Below, one piece after another: positions 17,548 through 26,364 of a stretch of 60,299 nucleotides of DNA. Within the stretch, counting starts at the first letter, position 1; each line of letters begins with the position of its first letter. This DNA comes from Myxococcales bacterium (GTDB lineage: Bacteria > Myxococcota_A > Polyangia > Polyangiales > Polyangiaceae), in assembly GCA_013297655.1 (NCBI GenBank), contig JAAFHV010000018.1, forward strand, positions 1 through 60,299. Reading direction: 5' to 3'. The notes beneath the pieces were generated by a model, which saw only the letters and a program-made list of their open reading frames with translations, did no database searches and was not told where the DNA came from. Both the position numbers and the translations under genes were made by a program.

Positions 17548-18468
17548 CTACGGACGGAGCGAGAACTCGAGATCGTACGAGAGATCGGTCGCGTCGGTGC
17601 CCTCGTTGTCGACGATCACGTAGTGCGTCCCGGTGAGCGCGGTATCACCGCCGAACTGGGAGTCGGTCGAGGTGGCCTCGTTGTCGTTCGTAATGAGGGT
17701 GCGCTTGCCGGAAACCTCGAAGAGCGAGATCCGTGAGTCGAGGGTCGACGGCGCGGTCTTTCGTTTGGCGCGGAGGGTCACGTCGAAGCCTTTTCCGTTG
17801 GTGGTCGTAAAGGCATAGACGTCGACCGCGCCGAGCGACGCGAGCCTGCCGCTCTTGCTGCTGGGGAACGTGACGGCGATCGGGTTCAGCGTTTTTCGCC
17901 TCCCGGTGAGGGCATATCCATAACCAGGCCCGCCCCTTCCCGTCTTCGTGGGCACGTTTCGCGCGTCGCGAACGGCCGCGACGAACGTGCCCGTGTTGAG
18001 CACGAAATGTTCGAGCGAGAGCGGCGTGGAGACCCTGCCCGCGACGAGCGCAGTGGGATTCTTGGAGCTCGGGCTCGTGTCGAACACGGCCAAGTGGGGC
18101 GCGAGATCGGCGCTCGTGGGGGCGAGCGTCCACTCCCAGAATTCGCCCGGCGCGAGCGTGAGGGTGAATACGTCGGTGTCGTCGGCGGGATCGATCTTGC
18201 CGTTCATGGTGCCGGGCAGCACCATGGTGCCCACCTCGGTCGTGGTCTTGCCGTCGTTCGGCTCCACCTCGTTCGCGATGGTGAGGCCGGCGTCGCTCGC
18301 GGCGTCGGCAAGGGCGCCGTCTGTGGCGGGCGCGGCCGTGTCGACCGCGGTCGAGGCGTCGTTCGAGGTCGCGGCGTCGACCCCTCCGTCGTCCGCGGGG
18401 GTGGCGGAGTCGCTGCACGCCACGAAGAGGGCGAGCACGGGGACAAGGGAAAATACGATGCGGCGCAT
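17548..18468 (-). CDS. PPC-like lipoprotein
   Basis: A 306-residue protein starting MRRIVFSLVPVLALF with a VAC lipobox (Cys18); the much longer upstream frame is rejected because it is Arg-rich and antisense to the next gene. An Asp/Ala-rich linker (residues 20-65) is followed by NEVEPNDGKTTTEVGTM, NGKIDPADDTDVFTLTL and a second half ending DATDLSYDLEFSL. The EPND...D.D.F pattern is that of bacterial pre-peptidase C-terminal (PPC) domains, here possibly two copies. PPC domains accompany secreted enzymes; no enzyme domain is attached here. It is convergent with the PEGA operon. Confidence 0.75.
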   Translation of the reverse strand: MRRIVFSLVPVLALFVACSDSATPADDGGVDAATSNDASTAVDTAAPATDGALADAASDAGLTIANEVEPNDGKTTTEVGTMVLPGTMNGKIDPADDTDVFTLTLAPGEFWEWTLAPTSADLAPHLAVFDTSPSSKNPTALVAGRVSTPLSLEHFVLNTGTFVAAVRDARNVPTKTGRGGPGYGYALTGRRKTLNPIAVTFPSSKSGRLASLGAVDVYAFTTTNGKGFDVTLRAKRKTAPSTLDSRISLFEVSGKRTLITNDNEATSTDSQFGGDTALTGTHYVIVDNEGTDATDLSYDLEFSLRP

Positions 18469-18576
18469 GCCACCTTCGTAGCGGGGAGGCCCTCGATGTT
18501 CAAGCATCGGGGCCCGCGCTCGGGCGATCGAAGGCTTCCGCGGTTCGTTCTCCGGCACTTCGGGTACGCTCGATTC

Positions 18577-19656
18577 GTGCAGCCCGCGCGAACGAAGCCG
18601 CTCCTCTTCGAGGTGTTTCCCAAGCTCGAAGCCGAGCTCCCCTGGATCCCGCTCGCCCATCGCCCCACCGCGATAGAGCCTTGTTCCGCGATCGGCTCGT
18701 GGCTCGGGCGGCGCGAGGGCGTGTTCATGAAGCGGGACGATTTGATCTCGCCCATTTACGGAGGCAACAAGGTTCGTCGGTTCGAGCTCGTGTTCGGCAA
18801 AGCGCTCGCGCGGGGGGCGAAGCGGATCGTCACGGTGGGCGGCATCGCGTCGACCCAAGTGATGGCGACGGTGCTCTTCGCGAAGGCGCACGGGCTCGAC
18901 GTTCGCGCGGTGCTCTTCGATCAGCCGTTGACCCGCTTCGCGCGCGAGTCGGTCGCGGGGTATGCCCTCGCCGGGGCAGAGCTGGTGTACGGCGGAGGAT
19001 ATGCCTCTACGATCGCGAAGGCGGTTTGGGCGCAGAACCGCGAGCGCGGAAACTACTTCATTTTCCCGGGCGCGTCGGGCCCGCTCGCGAACGTGGGATA
19101 CGTCGACGCGATGCTGGAGCTCGGGCGGCAGGTGGAGCGCGGCGAAGCGGAGAAACCCGATGTGATCGTGCTCCCGACCGGCAGCTCCGGCACCATGGCC
19201 GCGCTCGCCCTCGGCGTCGCCTACCTCGGGTGGAGCACCGAGGTCGTGGGCATTCGCATCACGTCGAAAGTGGTCTGCAACACCTACATGGTACGAAGGC
19301 TCGTCCGCGCGACATCCGAGTTTCTACGCAAGAAGGATCCGAGCTTCCCGGACCTCGCCGACAAAGCGAAGTTCAGCCTCTTCCACGACGCGATCGGCGA
19401 GGGCTACGGCTACCCGACGCTCGAGGCGATCGTGGGGGCGGAGAAGCTGGAGGAGCTCACCGGCGCCCGCGGCGAGGTCACGTACAGCGGCAAGGCGCTC
19501 GCCGGCCTCCGCGCGATGTTGGCCACTCCGCGCTACGCCAAAAAGAAGTTCCTCCTGTGGAATACGCTCTCCACGACGAGACCGCCGCACGCGGGGGGAG
19601 AAGAGCTCGTGCCGAAGTCGCTCCAGTGGGTGTTCGAGAAGCCCGTCGTCGCGTGA
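18577..19656 (+). CDS. D-cysteine desulfhydrase/ACC deaminase-like PLP enzyme
   Basis: About 359 residues from the GTG at 18577, chosen because RTKPLLFEVFPKLEAELPW aligns with the usual start of the family; the ATG at 18496 would add an Arg-rich extension. The PLP lysine is in FMKRDDLISPIYGGNKVRR. GGIASTQVMATVLFAKAHG, VLPTGSSGTMAALALG (the phosphate-binding loop) and LLWNTLSTT near the end fit fold-type II PLP enzymes. The likely reaction is release of H2S, pyruvate and ammonia from D-cysteine, or a related deamination; the sequence cannot separate these. It is convergent with the hydrolase at 19675, 18 bp away. Confidence 0.82.
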   Translation: MQPARTKPLLFEVFPKLEAELPWIPLAHRPTAIEPCSAIGSWLGRREGVFMKRDDLISPIYGGNKVRRFELVFGKALARGAKRIVTVGGIASTQVMATVLFAKAHGLDVRAVLFDQPLTRFARESVAGYALAGAELVYGGGYASTIAKAVWAQNRERGNYFIFPGASGPLANVGYVDAMLELGRQVERGEAEKPDVIVLPTGSSGTMAALALGVAYLGWSTEVVGIRITSKVVCNTYMVRRLVRATSEFLRKKDPSFPDLADKAKFSLFHDAIGEGYGYPTLEAIVGAEKLEELTGARGEVTYSGKALAGLRAMLATPRYAKKKFLLWNTLSTTRPPHAGGEELVPKSLQWVFEKPVVA

Positions 19657-19674
19657 TGGCGTGAGGACGCGGCT

Positions 19675-20646
19675 TCAGTGCGCGGCGAGCCACGCGAGCA
19701 GGTCGTCCTCGACTTTGGCGTGCTCCGGCTCGTGGAGCAGATCGTGCGCGAGGCCCGGGTAGAGCTCGAGCCTCTTGTCGGTCGAGAGCGCGCTCGCGTA
19801 GAGCCGCTTCGACCCCTCCGGCTCCGTGATCTCGTCCCGCGTGCCGTGCATGAGGAAGAGCGGGATCTTCAGGTTTTTCCCTGCGTCCGCGAGCCTCCCC
19901 ACCGCCGACACGAGCTCCGAGGCGGTGCGGGCGGGCGCCGCGCTTCGGTAGACCAGCGGGTCGGCTTTGCACGCCGCGACGACCGCCGGATCGCGTGAGA
20001 ACTTGTCGAGGTCGAGGGAGAACACGCCCGCCTCGGGGAAGAGGGCCGCGGTCATGTGGGTCGAGCCCTTGAGGAGCACCGACGTGCGCTCGGTGGAGAG
20101 CGCCGGCGCGCTGAGCACGAGGCCGGCGAGCCCACGTCTCCCCGATTGCACCACGGTGGGGAGGCGATACGCGGCGTAGGTCGTCGTGATCGCCCCGCCC
20201 ATGCTGTGCCCCATGAGGAACACGCGTCGCTTGTCTTCCCGCGCGTGCACGGCGTCGACAAAGAGCTCCGTGTCGTCCACGTAGTCGTCGAAGCTGCTCG
20301 CGTAGACACGCATGCCCCCCGAGCGCCCGTGCCCGCGGAGATCCATCGCGTGGACCGCGTAACCGGCCGCCGCGGCGCGACGCGCGAAGACGTCGTAGCG
20401 CTCGCCGTGGTCGAGGAGCCCGTGCACGATCGCGATCGCGGCCTTCGGGGTGCCGTGCGGGCGCCACACGCGCACGAAGAGCGGCGTGCCGTCTTTGCCC
20501 TCGAGCCGGTACGTGTCGGTCACCGTCGTCGCCGAATCGGGGAGATGCGGCGCCGCGCGGAACGGGACGGTCGGCGGGCCACACGCGACGAGCCCCGCAA
20601 CACACGCCGCCAACAATATGCACTCTGCACGTATCGAGGAGAGCAT
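19675..20646 (-). CDS. Lysophospholipase-like alpha/beta-hydrolase lipoprotein
   Basis: A 323-residue lipoprotein. The ATG at 20646 gives MLSSIRAECILLAACVAGLV with lipobox LVAC (Cys22). The serine-hydrolase core follows: AIVHGLLDHGERY (oxyanion), MDLRGHGRSGGMRVYASSF, nucleophile elbow GHSMGGAIT (Ser148), FLMHGTRDEITEP (acid) and YPGLAHDLLHEPE (His). This is the S33/Hydrolase_4 pattern of monoacylglycerol lipases and lysophospholipases. Lipid anchoring suggests action on envelope or exogenous lipids. It is divergent from the M23 gene across a 303-bp spacer. Confidence 0.87.
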   Translation of the reverse strand: MLSSIRAECILLAACVAGLVACGPPTVPFRAAPHLPDSATTVTDTYRLEGKDGTPLFVRVWRPHGTPKAAIAIVHGLLDHGERYDVFARRAAAAGYAVHAMDLRGHGRSGGMRVYASSFDDYVDDTELFVDAVHAREDKRRVFLMGHSMGGAITTTYAAYRLPTVVQSGRRGLAGLVLSAPALSTERTSVLLKGSTHMTAALFPEAGVFSLDLDKFSRDPAVVAACKADPLVYRSAAPARTASELVSAVGRLADAGKNLKIPLFLMHGTRDEITEPEGSKRLYASALSTDKRLELYPGLAHDLLHEPEHAKVEDDLLAWLAAH

Positions 20647-20949
20647 GGCGACGAGGGTACTCGACCTCACGCCCACGGTGCACCGACCCGAGCGACGGTC
20701 GGGCCCCGCGAGCTCGGAATTTTACAGGGAGAGCGCATCGGGATAGCGGCCGCGAGGCCGCTCGAGGCGTGCGCGCGAGCCGCATCACGCGCTCGCAGCG
20801 TGGAAATTCCCCGACGAACGTGACGAACGACGGTTGGCCTCGTCCGTGCACAACAGGTCTTCGTTCGCGGCCCTCGCCGAGGACATCCAGGGTCGCTCCC
20901 CGTCGGGACTTCCCGGGTCGGCACCCGAAGCCATGGAGGAGCGCTGCTC
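20647..20949. promoter_or_regulatory. Divergent intergenic region with strong RBS for the M23 gene
   Basis: These 303 bp separate two divergent lipoprotein genes and must hold both promoters. The clearest signal is GGAGGA at about 20935-20940, a near-perfect Shine-Dalgarno 9 bp before the ATG at 20950. I see no gene, repeat or convincing -35/-10 pair in the rest. Confidence 0.55.
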
Positions 20950-21846
20950 ATGATCCGTTCGTCGATTTCCGCTTTCGCCCGCCTCGCCGTCGCCACGTCC
21001 GTCCTCGGCCTCTTCGCCGCCGGCTGTGCCGCCGAGACCACCGACGGAGAAGGCGCTGAGCTTTGGGACGAAGGTCCCCCTGCCGACGACGCGGACACCG
21101 GCGCGAAGGAGGAAGTCGGCTCCGTCAGCGAGGCGCTCTCGATCGCGAGCTTCCAGCTCCCCTTCCCCTGCGGCCAAGTGTGGTCGGGGCAAACGCGCAC
21201 GAACCACAGCCCGATCAACTCGATCGACTTCAACCGCAGCGGCGACGAAGGCGACTCCGTGGTCGCGGCGGCGGCGGGCACGATTAGCCGTGTGCAGAAC
21301 CTGGGCAGCCGTAGCTACGGGCTCTGGATCGAGATCAACCACGGCGACGGATACGTCACGCGGTATGCGCACCTCTCTTCGGAGTCCGTGTCCGTCGGTC
21401 AGCGCGTCGCGCGCGGCCAACGCATCGGCGCGGTGGGCAATACGGGCGGCTCGTCCGGCGCGCACCTCCACTTCGAGATTCGCCGCAACGGCGCCGACGT
21501 TCGTGTCGCGTTCGACGGCGCGACGGCGCTCTATTTCGGCACTCGCAGCTACACCAGCAAGAACTGCGCGAAGACCGGCGGCGGCGGTGGTGGGAGCGGC
21601 GCTTCCGGACGCATCGAGACCTCCGGCGCGTCGGTGAACGTGCGCTCCGGCGCCGGCACTGGCTTCAAGGTGGTTGGCACCGTCGACGACGGAGAGAGCG
21701 TTCGCATCTCTTGTCAGCAGCGCGGCACCGCCGTCACCGGTCCCTTCGGGCGCACCGATCTTTGGGACAAGATCGGCTCCGGTTATGTCTCGGACGCCTA
21801 CGTGTTCACCGGCAGCGACGGTCGCGTGGCTCCCGACTGCCCCTGA
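20950..21846 (+). CDS. M23 peptidase-fold lipoprotein with SH3 domain
   Basis: A 298-residue protein with signal peptide ending AAGC (Cys26) and an acidic linker. Residues about 70-200 are an M23/LytM domain: HSPINSIDFNRSGDEG, VVAAAAGTISRVQNLG, GDGYVTRYAHLSS, VGQRVARGQRIGAVGNTG and SSGAHLHFEIRRNG, which keeps the HxH zinc pair and the Asp of the NxxD position. After a Gly-rich hinge a bacterial SH3 domain (ASVNVRSGAGTGFKVVGTV) ends the protein. Expected role: cell-wall endopeptidase or a similar glycan/peptide-binding enzyme at the envelope. A strong GGAGGA RBS and a terminator at 21874 delimit it as a single-gene unit. Confidence 0.9.
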   Translation: MIRSSISAFARLAVATSVLGLFAAGCAAETTDGEGAELWDEGPPADDADTGAKEEVGSVSEALSIASFQLPFPCGQVWSGQTRTNHSPINSIDFNRSGDEGDSVVAAAAGTISRVQNLGSRSYGLWIEINHGDGYVTRYAHLSSESVSVGQRVARGQRIGAVGNTGGSSGAHLHFEIRRNGADVRVAFDGATALYFGTRSYTSKNCAKTGGGGGGSGASGRIETSGASVNVRSGAGTGFKVVGTVDDGESVRISCQQRGTAVTGPFGRTDLWDKIGSGYVSDAYVFTGSDGRVAPDCP

Positions 21847-21873
21847 GATCGTTACCTATCTTATCGGCACGGT

Positions 21874-21908
21874 GGGTCGCGAAGAGTCGTCTTCGCGACC
21901 CGTTTTTT
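21874..21908 (+). terminator. Rho-independent terminator
   Basis: Perfect 11-bp stem GGGTCGCGAAG / CTTCGCGACCC with a 6-nt loop (AGTCGT), then G and six T. It lies 28 bp after the M23 gene and in the gap to the convergent kinase gene. Confidence 0.93.
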
Positions 21909-21951
21909 GTTCGCCTGCTCCGTTTCGCGCTCCCCACGCGCACGCGTCGCG

Positions 21952-23391
21952 CTATCTCTTTGGTGTGTACGGGTTCGGAGGAGCCTTCGTCGGCACCAGC
22001 GCGGGGTGCGACGGGTGCGCACCTTTCGCTGGCCTTTTCCCTGCGTCCGCGCTCGAACGCGAACCGTTCGGCTCGTCCGGAAGCTCGATCGTTTCCAAAG
22101 ATTCGCTCGGGGACGTGAGCGCGACGGGGCCCGCTTCGGCCGCGACGACGACCACGGACTTCGCGGCGGCGTCGGGTGCCTCGGTCGCGGGACTACGCGT
22201 TGCGAGCACACCGACGAGGACGACCGCGACGAGCGCGAGAGCGGTGACCCCGGCGACGACGACGGATCGTGTTCCCGATCGTGGCGACGATGGCCGCGGC
22301 AGCGAGACGTCTATCGACCGTGAGAGTGTCTCGGTGCTCGAGGGCACATCCGGGGGAGCGGGCACCGACTCGCGTGGAACGACGACCGACGCGGTGGGCA
22401 CGAAGTCGCGCGACGATGGCGCAGGCTCGATCGACGTGTCGATACGTTTGCCGGGAGTCGCTTCCGCGATGCGTTTTTTCCGCTCGTCGAGCGACGCGTG
22501 CGCCACCCGACCGACGAGGGTCGCGACCTCCGCGTGCGTACCGACGAGGCCCGCCGCGCGCGCGGTCTCTTCGAGGCTCGCGGCGAAATCGGCCACTGTC
22601 GCGAACCTGTCCTCTGGTCGCTTCGCGAGCGCGCGCATCATCACGGGATCGAGCGGCGCGAGCCTCGCGTCGATCGACGCCAACGTGGGAACCTTCGCGA
22701 TCGCTACGCGCTTGAGCGTCTCGATCTCGGTCGGACCTTTGAAGAGCTTCTTCGCAGCGAGCGCCTCCCACGCCACGATCGCGAGCGAGAACTGATCGCT
22801 CTTCGCGTCGGCCTGATAGCGCTCTACGTACTCCGGGGCCATGTAGCCCACCTTGCCCTTGAGCACGCCAGTGGCGGTGTGGGTGCCTTCGCGCTCGGTC
22901 GCGTGCGCGATCCCGAAATCGGAGAGCCGCGCGATGCCGTCGATGCCGACGAGCACGTTGCTCGGGGTCACGTCACGATGCACGATCCCGAGGGGCTCGC
23001 CTTCGTCCCCCGTCGCGCTGTGGGCGGCGTGGAGCCCGGCCGCGACGTCGAGCACGACGCGGATCATCGCAGGGAAATTGCCCTCGATTTCGCAACCGCG
23101 GAGGAGCTCGGTGAGGGTCGTGCCTTCGACGTAGTCGAGCACGAGCTCGATCTCGCCCTCGGTCTCCTGAACGTCGATCACGGCGACGACGTTCGGGTGG
23201 CGGAACTTGCTCGCGAGCTTGGCCTCGAGACGCAAGCTCGCCGCGAGCTCCGGATCGTCGCGCACGTGCGGGTGGGCGCGCTTCAACGCGACGAGCCTTC
23301 GGAAGCCGAGCGCTCCGCTCGCGCGGGCGACGAACACGGTGGCCATGCCGCCGGTCCCGATGCGAACGAGAGGCTCGTAACGATCGCTCAA
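21952..23391 (-). CDS. Membrane-anchored Ser/Thr protein kinase (PknB type)
   Basis: About 479 residues. No ATG or GTG precedes the kinase fold in frame; the best start is TTG at 23391 (MSDRYEPLVRIG), overlapping the upstream stop as TTGA. The kinase domain is complete: Gly loop GTGGMATVF, Lys37 in VALKRAH, HRDVTPSNVL (Asp140), DFG at 158-160, and GYMAPEYVERY. A Ser/Pro-rich juxtamembrane region leads to a single transmembrane helix (SVVVAGVTALALVAVVLVGV) and a 70-residue Pro-rich outer tail ending in YTPKR. The outer part lacks PASTA repeats. The overlap with the TPR/PEGA gene predicts coupled translation and a joint function. Confidence 0.92.
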   Translation of the reverse strand: MSDRYEPLVRIGTGGMATVFVARASGALGFRRLVALKRAHPHVRDDPELAASLRLEAKLASKFRHPNVVAVIDVQETEGEIELVLDYVEGTTLTELLRGCEIEGNFPAMIRVVLDVAAGLHAAHSATGDEGEPLGIVHRDVTPSNVLVGIDGIARLSDFGIAHATEREGTHTATGVLKGKVGYMAPEYVERYQADAKSDQFSLAIVAWEALAAKKLFKGPTEIETLKRVAIAKVPTLASIDARLAPLDPVMMRALAKRPEDRFATVADFAASLEETARAAGLVGTHAEVATLVGRVAHASLDERKKRIAEATPGKRIDTSIEPAPSSRDFVPTASVVVPRESVPAPPDVPSSTETLSRSIDVSLPRPSSPRSGTRSVVVAGVTALALVAVVLVGVLATRSPATEAPDAAAKSVVVVAAEAGPVALTSPSESLETIELPDEPNGSRSSADAGKRPAKGAHPSHPALVPTKAPPNPYTPKR

Positions 23392-24284
23392 AACCGACCT
23401 GCAAGAGACACGCTGCCCGGACCTATCCCGACCGCGACCTTCGCCTCTTCGCGCTTGCCGAAATCGGTGAGCACGAAGAGCACGACGCTCGAAGCGGCCA
23501 ACGCGCCCGTGACGCCCCACACGATGCGGGTCGCGGTTTGGGCTTCACTTCCCGCATCGGACGACGCGCGGCTCGGCGTCGCGCGAAAGTCGTCGTGGAG
23601 ATTTTTCGTGACGAAGGTGAGCCCGATGGCGGTACCGAGACCCACCGCCGAGAGCCCCGCAGCGACACCGAAGTAGACCGGCGATAGGCCACGATCGATC
23701 GGTGGGTTAGGAGCTTCGGGCGAAGGCGGAGAGGGTCGTGCCGGAGCCCCGGCCACACGGAAGAGCGTCGCGACGAAGTCGTGTCCGCGCTCGACGGTGA
23801 TCGTGGTCGGCGTGGTCGCGCCGTCGAGCGTGATCGCGACCACGTGCGAGCCCGGCACGGCATGGCGTGGAACACCGGCGACGAGGGCGCGCCCTTCGAG
23901 ATCGCCTTGGCACGAGACACCGCTCGGGCACACGAGCGTCACGGTTCCCACCGCGTCCGCGAACCGCTTTTTCAGCTTCGCCGCGAGCGCCGCGAGGCTG
24001 CCGTCGACCGACCTTCGCTCCGCGCGAACGACGAGGTCCATGCCTAGCGCGGCGTCGTTCGCGAGCAGCGCGGAGGCCATCGCGAGCTCGAGGGCGCGCC
24101 CACTCGGGACACGTTCGTCGGCGACAGCGAAGCTCTTCGCGGCGTTCGGGTAGTCCTTCGCGTCGTACGCGCGGGCGCCCTCGTCATAGGCGTCGCGCGC
24201 TTCGGTCGTGGCGTCGGCGCGCGCTACGCCACAAAAGAGCAGCGCCGCGAGCGCGGAAAAAGCCGTGAAAGAGTGCCGAATCAC
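23388..24284 (-). CDS. TPR/PEGA-like envelope protein
   Basis: A 298-residue protein with signal peptide ending at VARA-DATTE. TPR-like helices follow (DAYDEGARAYDAKDYPNAAK, LELAMASALLANDAALGM), then a beta-rich PEGA-like section with a Cys pair in VTLVCPSGVSCQGDLEG and VPRHAVPGSHVVAITLDG. Two hydrophobic segments (VYFGVAAGLSAVGLGTAIGL and RIVWGVTGALAASSVVLFVL) probably span the membrane. Architecture parallels the protein at 16614-17516. It is translationally coupled to the downstream kinase (TTGA) and lies 41 bp after the sigma-54 activator, so all three may be one operon. Possible role: sensor partner or substrate of the kinase. Confidence 0.8.
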   Translation of the reverse strand: MIRHSFTAFSALAALLFCGVARADATTEARDAYDEGARAYDAKDYPNAAKSFAVADERVPSGRALELAMASALLANDAALGMDLVVRAERRSVDGSLAALAAKLKKRFADAVGTVTLVCPSGVSCQGDLEGRALVAGVPRHAVPGSHVVAITLDGATTPTTITVERGHDFVATLFRVAGAPARPSPPSPEAPNPPIDRGLSPVYFGVAAGLSAVGLGTAIGLTFVTKNLHDDFRATPSRASSDAGSEAQTATRIVWGVTGALAASSVVLFVLTDFGKREEAKVAVGIGPGSVSLAGRF

Positions 24285-24325
24285 GCCACCCCATCTTACC
24301 GCGGCGGGAGCACTTTCGCGCGTTC

Positions 24326-25596
24326 TTACCGACGCCCGAGCTTCGCGAGCAGACGACCGAGGTAGGTACGGTCGAGACCGGCGAGCTTCGCCGCGGCCGT
24401 CTGGTTCCCGTTCGTCTCGCGGAGGAGGCGGTCCACGTAGAGCGCGGTGAACCGCTCCGCGATCGCCTCGCGTTGCGCGAGGAAGGGGAGGTCGAGGCGC
24501 ACGGCCTCCGTGAGAGCACGATCGAGCCCGCCCGCCTGCGAAGGAGGGGGCGGCGCTTCGCCGAACGCGTGCCCTCCGAGCGCCACGAACGAGAGCACTG
24601 CGTTGCGGAGCTCGCGCACGTTGCCCGGGAACGGGCGCTGCGAGAGCTCCTCGAGCACGTCCGCGGGGAGATCGGATTGGCCTTCTTGGCGCGCGAAGAA
24701 GCTCGCGAGCGGCGCGATGTCCTCCGGGCGCTCACGGAGCGGAGGCACCACGAGCTTCACCACCGCGAGCCGATAATAGAGGTCTTCGCGGAAGCGCCCG
24801 GCCTGCACCTCGGCCAAGAGATCGCGGTGGGTCGCGGCGACGACGCGGACCTCCACCCTGCGCGGCACGTCCTCCCCGACCGCCACGATCTCGCCGCGCT
24901 CGAGCACACGAAGCAGCGCCGGTTGCACGTCGAGGGGCAGCTCGCCGATCTCGTCGAGGAGCAACGTGCCGCCCGAGGCTGCTCCGAACGCGCCCTTGCG
25001 CGCATCGGTCGCGCCGGTAAATGCGCCCTTTTTGTGCCCAAAGAGCGTGCTCGCGACGAGCTCGCGCGGAATAGCGCCGCAGTTTACCGGGACGAATGGA
25101 CCGCCCGCGACGCGCGACCCCTCGTGCACCGCGCGCGCGACGAGCTCTTTTCCGACGCCGGTCTCGCCATGAACCATGACCGGGACGAGCGAGCCGTCGA
25201 GGCGCGCGACCATCCCGAAGAGGCGCTGCATCGCAGGCGACGCGCCCACCATTCCGCGGAAACCGGCGAGCGCGAGCGGCTCGTCGGCGAGCTCCGCGTC
25301 GAGCTCGATCGCGATCGTGGTGGAGCCGAGGCGAAGCGAAGTGCCCGGCGCGAGCACCATCCGCTCGACGCGTTGATCGAGGTAAAACGTGCCGTTTCGG
25401 CTCTTGAGGTCGCGCACGAGCACGCCCTCGGGCACGAGCTCGAGCTCCACGTGGCGGCGCGAGACGCTGGAGTGATGGTGCCCTGCGCGAAGCGGCACGA
25501 TTTGTCGCGCATGCCGACGACGCGAACGCGCACCGGCAAGGGAGGTGCGATGCCCGTGCGGTGGATGGTGCGGGTCACGGAGTCGCTCGGCGCCAT
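24326..25596 (-). CDS. FHA-linked sigma-54 activator, apparent frameshift in FHA
   Basis: The AAA+ part is complete: GETGVGKELVARAVHEGS (Walker A), GHKKGAFTGATDARKG (sigma-54 contact loop), GGTLLLDEIGELP (Walker B), FREDLYYRLAVV and a Fis-type helix-turn-helix ending NGNQTAAAKLAGLDRTY. An FHA domain precedes it (HHHSSVSRRHVELELV, RDLKSRNGTFYLD), but no good start exists in this frame. The expected N-terminus, MAPSDSVTRTIHR then LPVRVRVVG, is in another frame from the ATG at 25596; the two join if one base is gained or lost near 25515-25530. A GTG at 25498 could start a shortened protein. So this is either a sequencing indel, a pseudogene or an FHA-truncated activator. Confidence 0.75.
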
Positions 25597-25790
25597 CCCC
25601 GAAACCTAGTGCTATTCGGCAGAAGTTTGGCCCTATTTCGGTCGATGCAACGTGTCGAACGGTGCCCCGGCGACGGCGCGAACGATCGCTCCCCCGAACG
25701 GCACGTCGTGTCGGCCCTATTCCGCGCGACGCACTGCGCACGATCGCCCCCGAGCATACGAAACGGTGCGATCCGTGGTTGAATTGGGTC

Positions 25791-26288
25791 GTGGTGCTCG
25801 TGTCGTCGCGTCGTCGTGTGTCCCCCGCTCGCCGGATAGCGTCCGGCGCTGCGTTCGCGTTCGCGTTCGCGTTCGCGACGGGGGGCTGTTGGGACTTCGA
25901 CTACGTCGACGCTCCGGGGAGCCCCGACGCCACGACCGACGCGACCACGAAGAGCGACGCCCGTGTGCCTTGCGTGGAAGGCGGTTACTATTGTGGCGGC
26001 GAGCACGTCAGCGGCGATCCACGCTCCCTCTACCGCTGCAACAAGGACGGGAGCGGCACGCTTACCGCCACCTGCGCCACCGCCTGCATCGTCGCGCCGC
26101 CCGGCAAAGACGACGCGTGCAGCCAGCCCCCCGCCTGCGTGACGAATGGCACCTATTGCGGCGGCGACAAGGTCAACGGCGACCCGAACGTGCTCTATCG
26201 TTGCAACGCGGGGAGCACCATCTCCGTCGTGCGGCGGTGCCCGAACGGCTGCCAAATCAACAAGAACGACGACGACACCTGCAAATGA
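25791..26288 (+). CDS. Cys-rich lipoprotein with two tandem CGG repeats
   Basis: About 165 residues. Candidate starts are GTG at 25791, 25794 or 25800; all give an Arg-rich n-region. The hydrophobic core AAFAFAFAFAT is encoded by the 6-base repeat GCGTTC (25851-25874) and ends in the lipobox TGGC. After an Asp/Thr linker there are two homologous copies: CVEGGYYCGGEHVSGDPRSL and CVTNGTYCGGDKVNGDPNVL, each followed by LYRCN and further paired Cys. The role is unknown; such Cys-rich surface lipoproteins are common in myxobacteria. It is divergent from the sigma-54 activator gene. Confidence 0.7.
   Translation: MVLVSSRRRVSPARRIASGAAFAFAFAFATGGCWDFDYVDAPGSPDATTDATTKSDARVPCVEGGYYCGGEHVSGDPRSLYRCNKDGSGTLTATCATACIVAPPGKDDACSQPPACVTNGTYCGGDKVNGDPNVLYRCNAGSTISVVRRCPNGCQINKNDDDTCK
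25851..25877 (+). repeat. In-frame (GCGTTC)4 tandem repeat
   Basis: Four exact GCGTTC units plus GCG encode the alternating Ala-Phe core of the signal peptide of the lipoprotein above. Unit length 6 keeps the reading frame, so slippage would alter hydrophobic length rather than switch the gene off. Confidence 0.9.
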
Positions 26289-26364
26289 ACCCGCGTGCAT
26301 CGCACATCCATTTACCGACCAGCGATCGATTGGATTCGATACGTCCGGGTCGAAGGGCCTTGCC

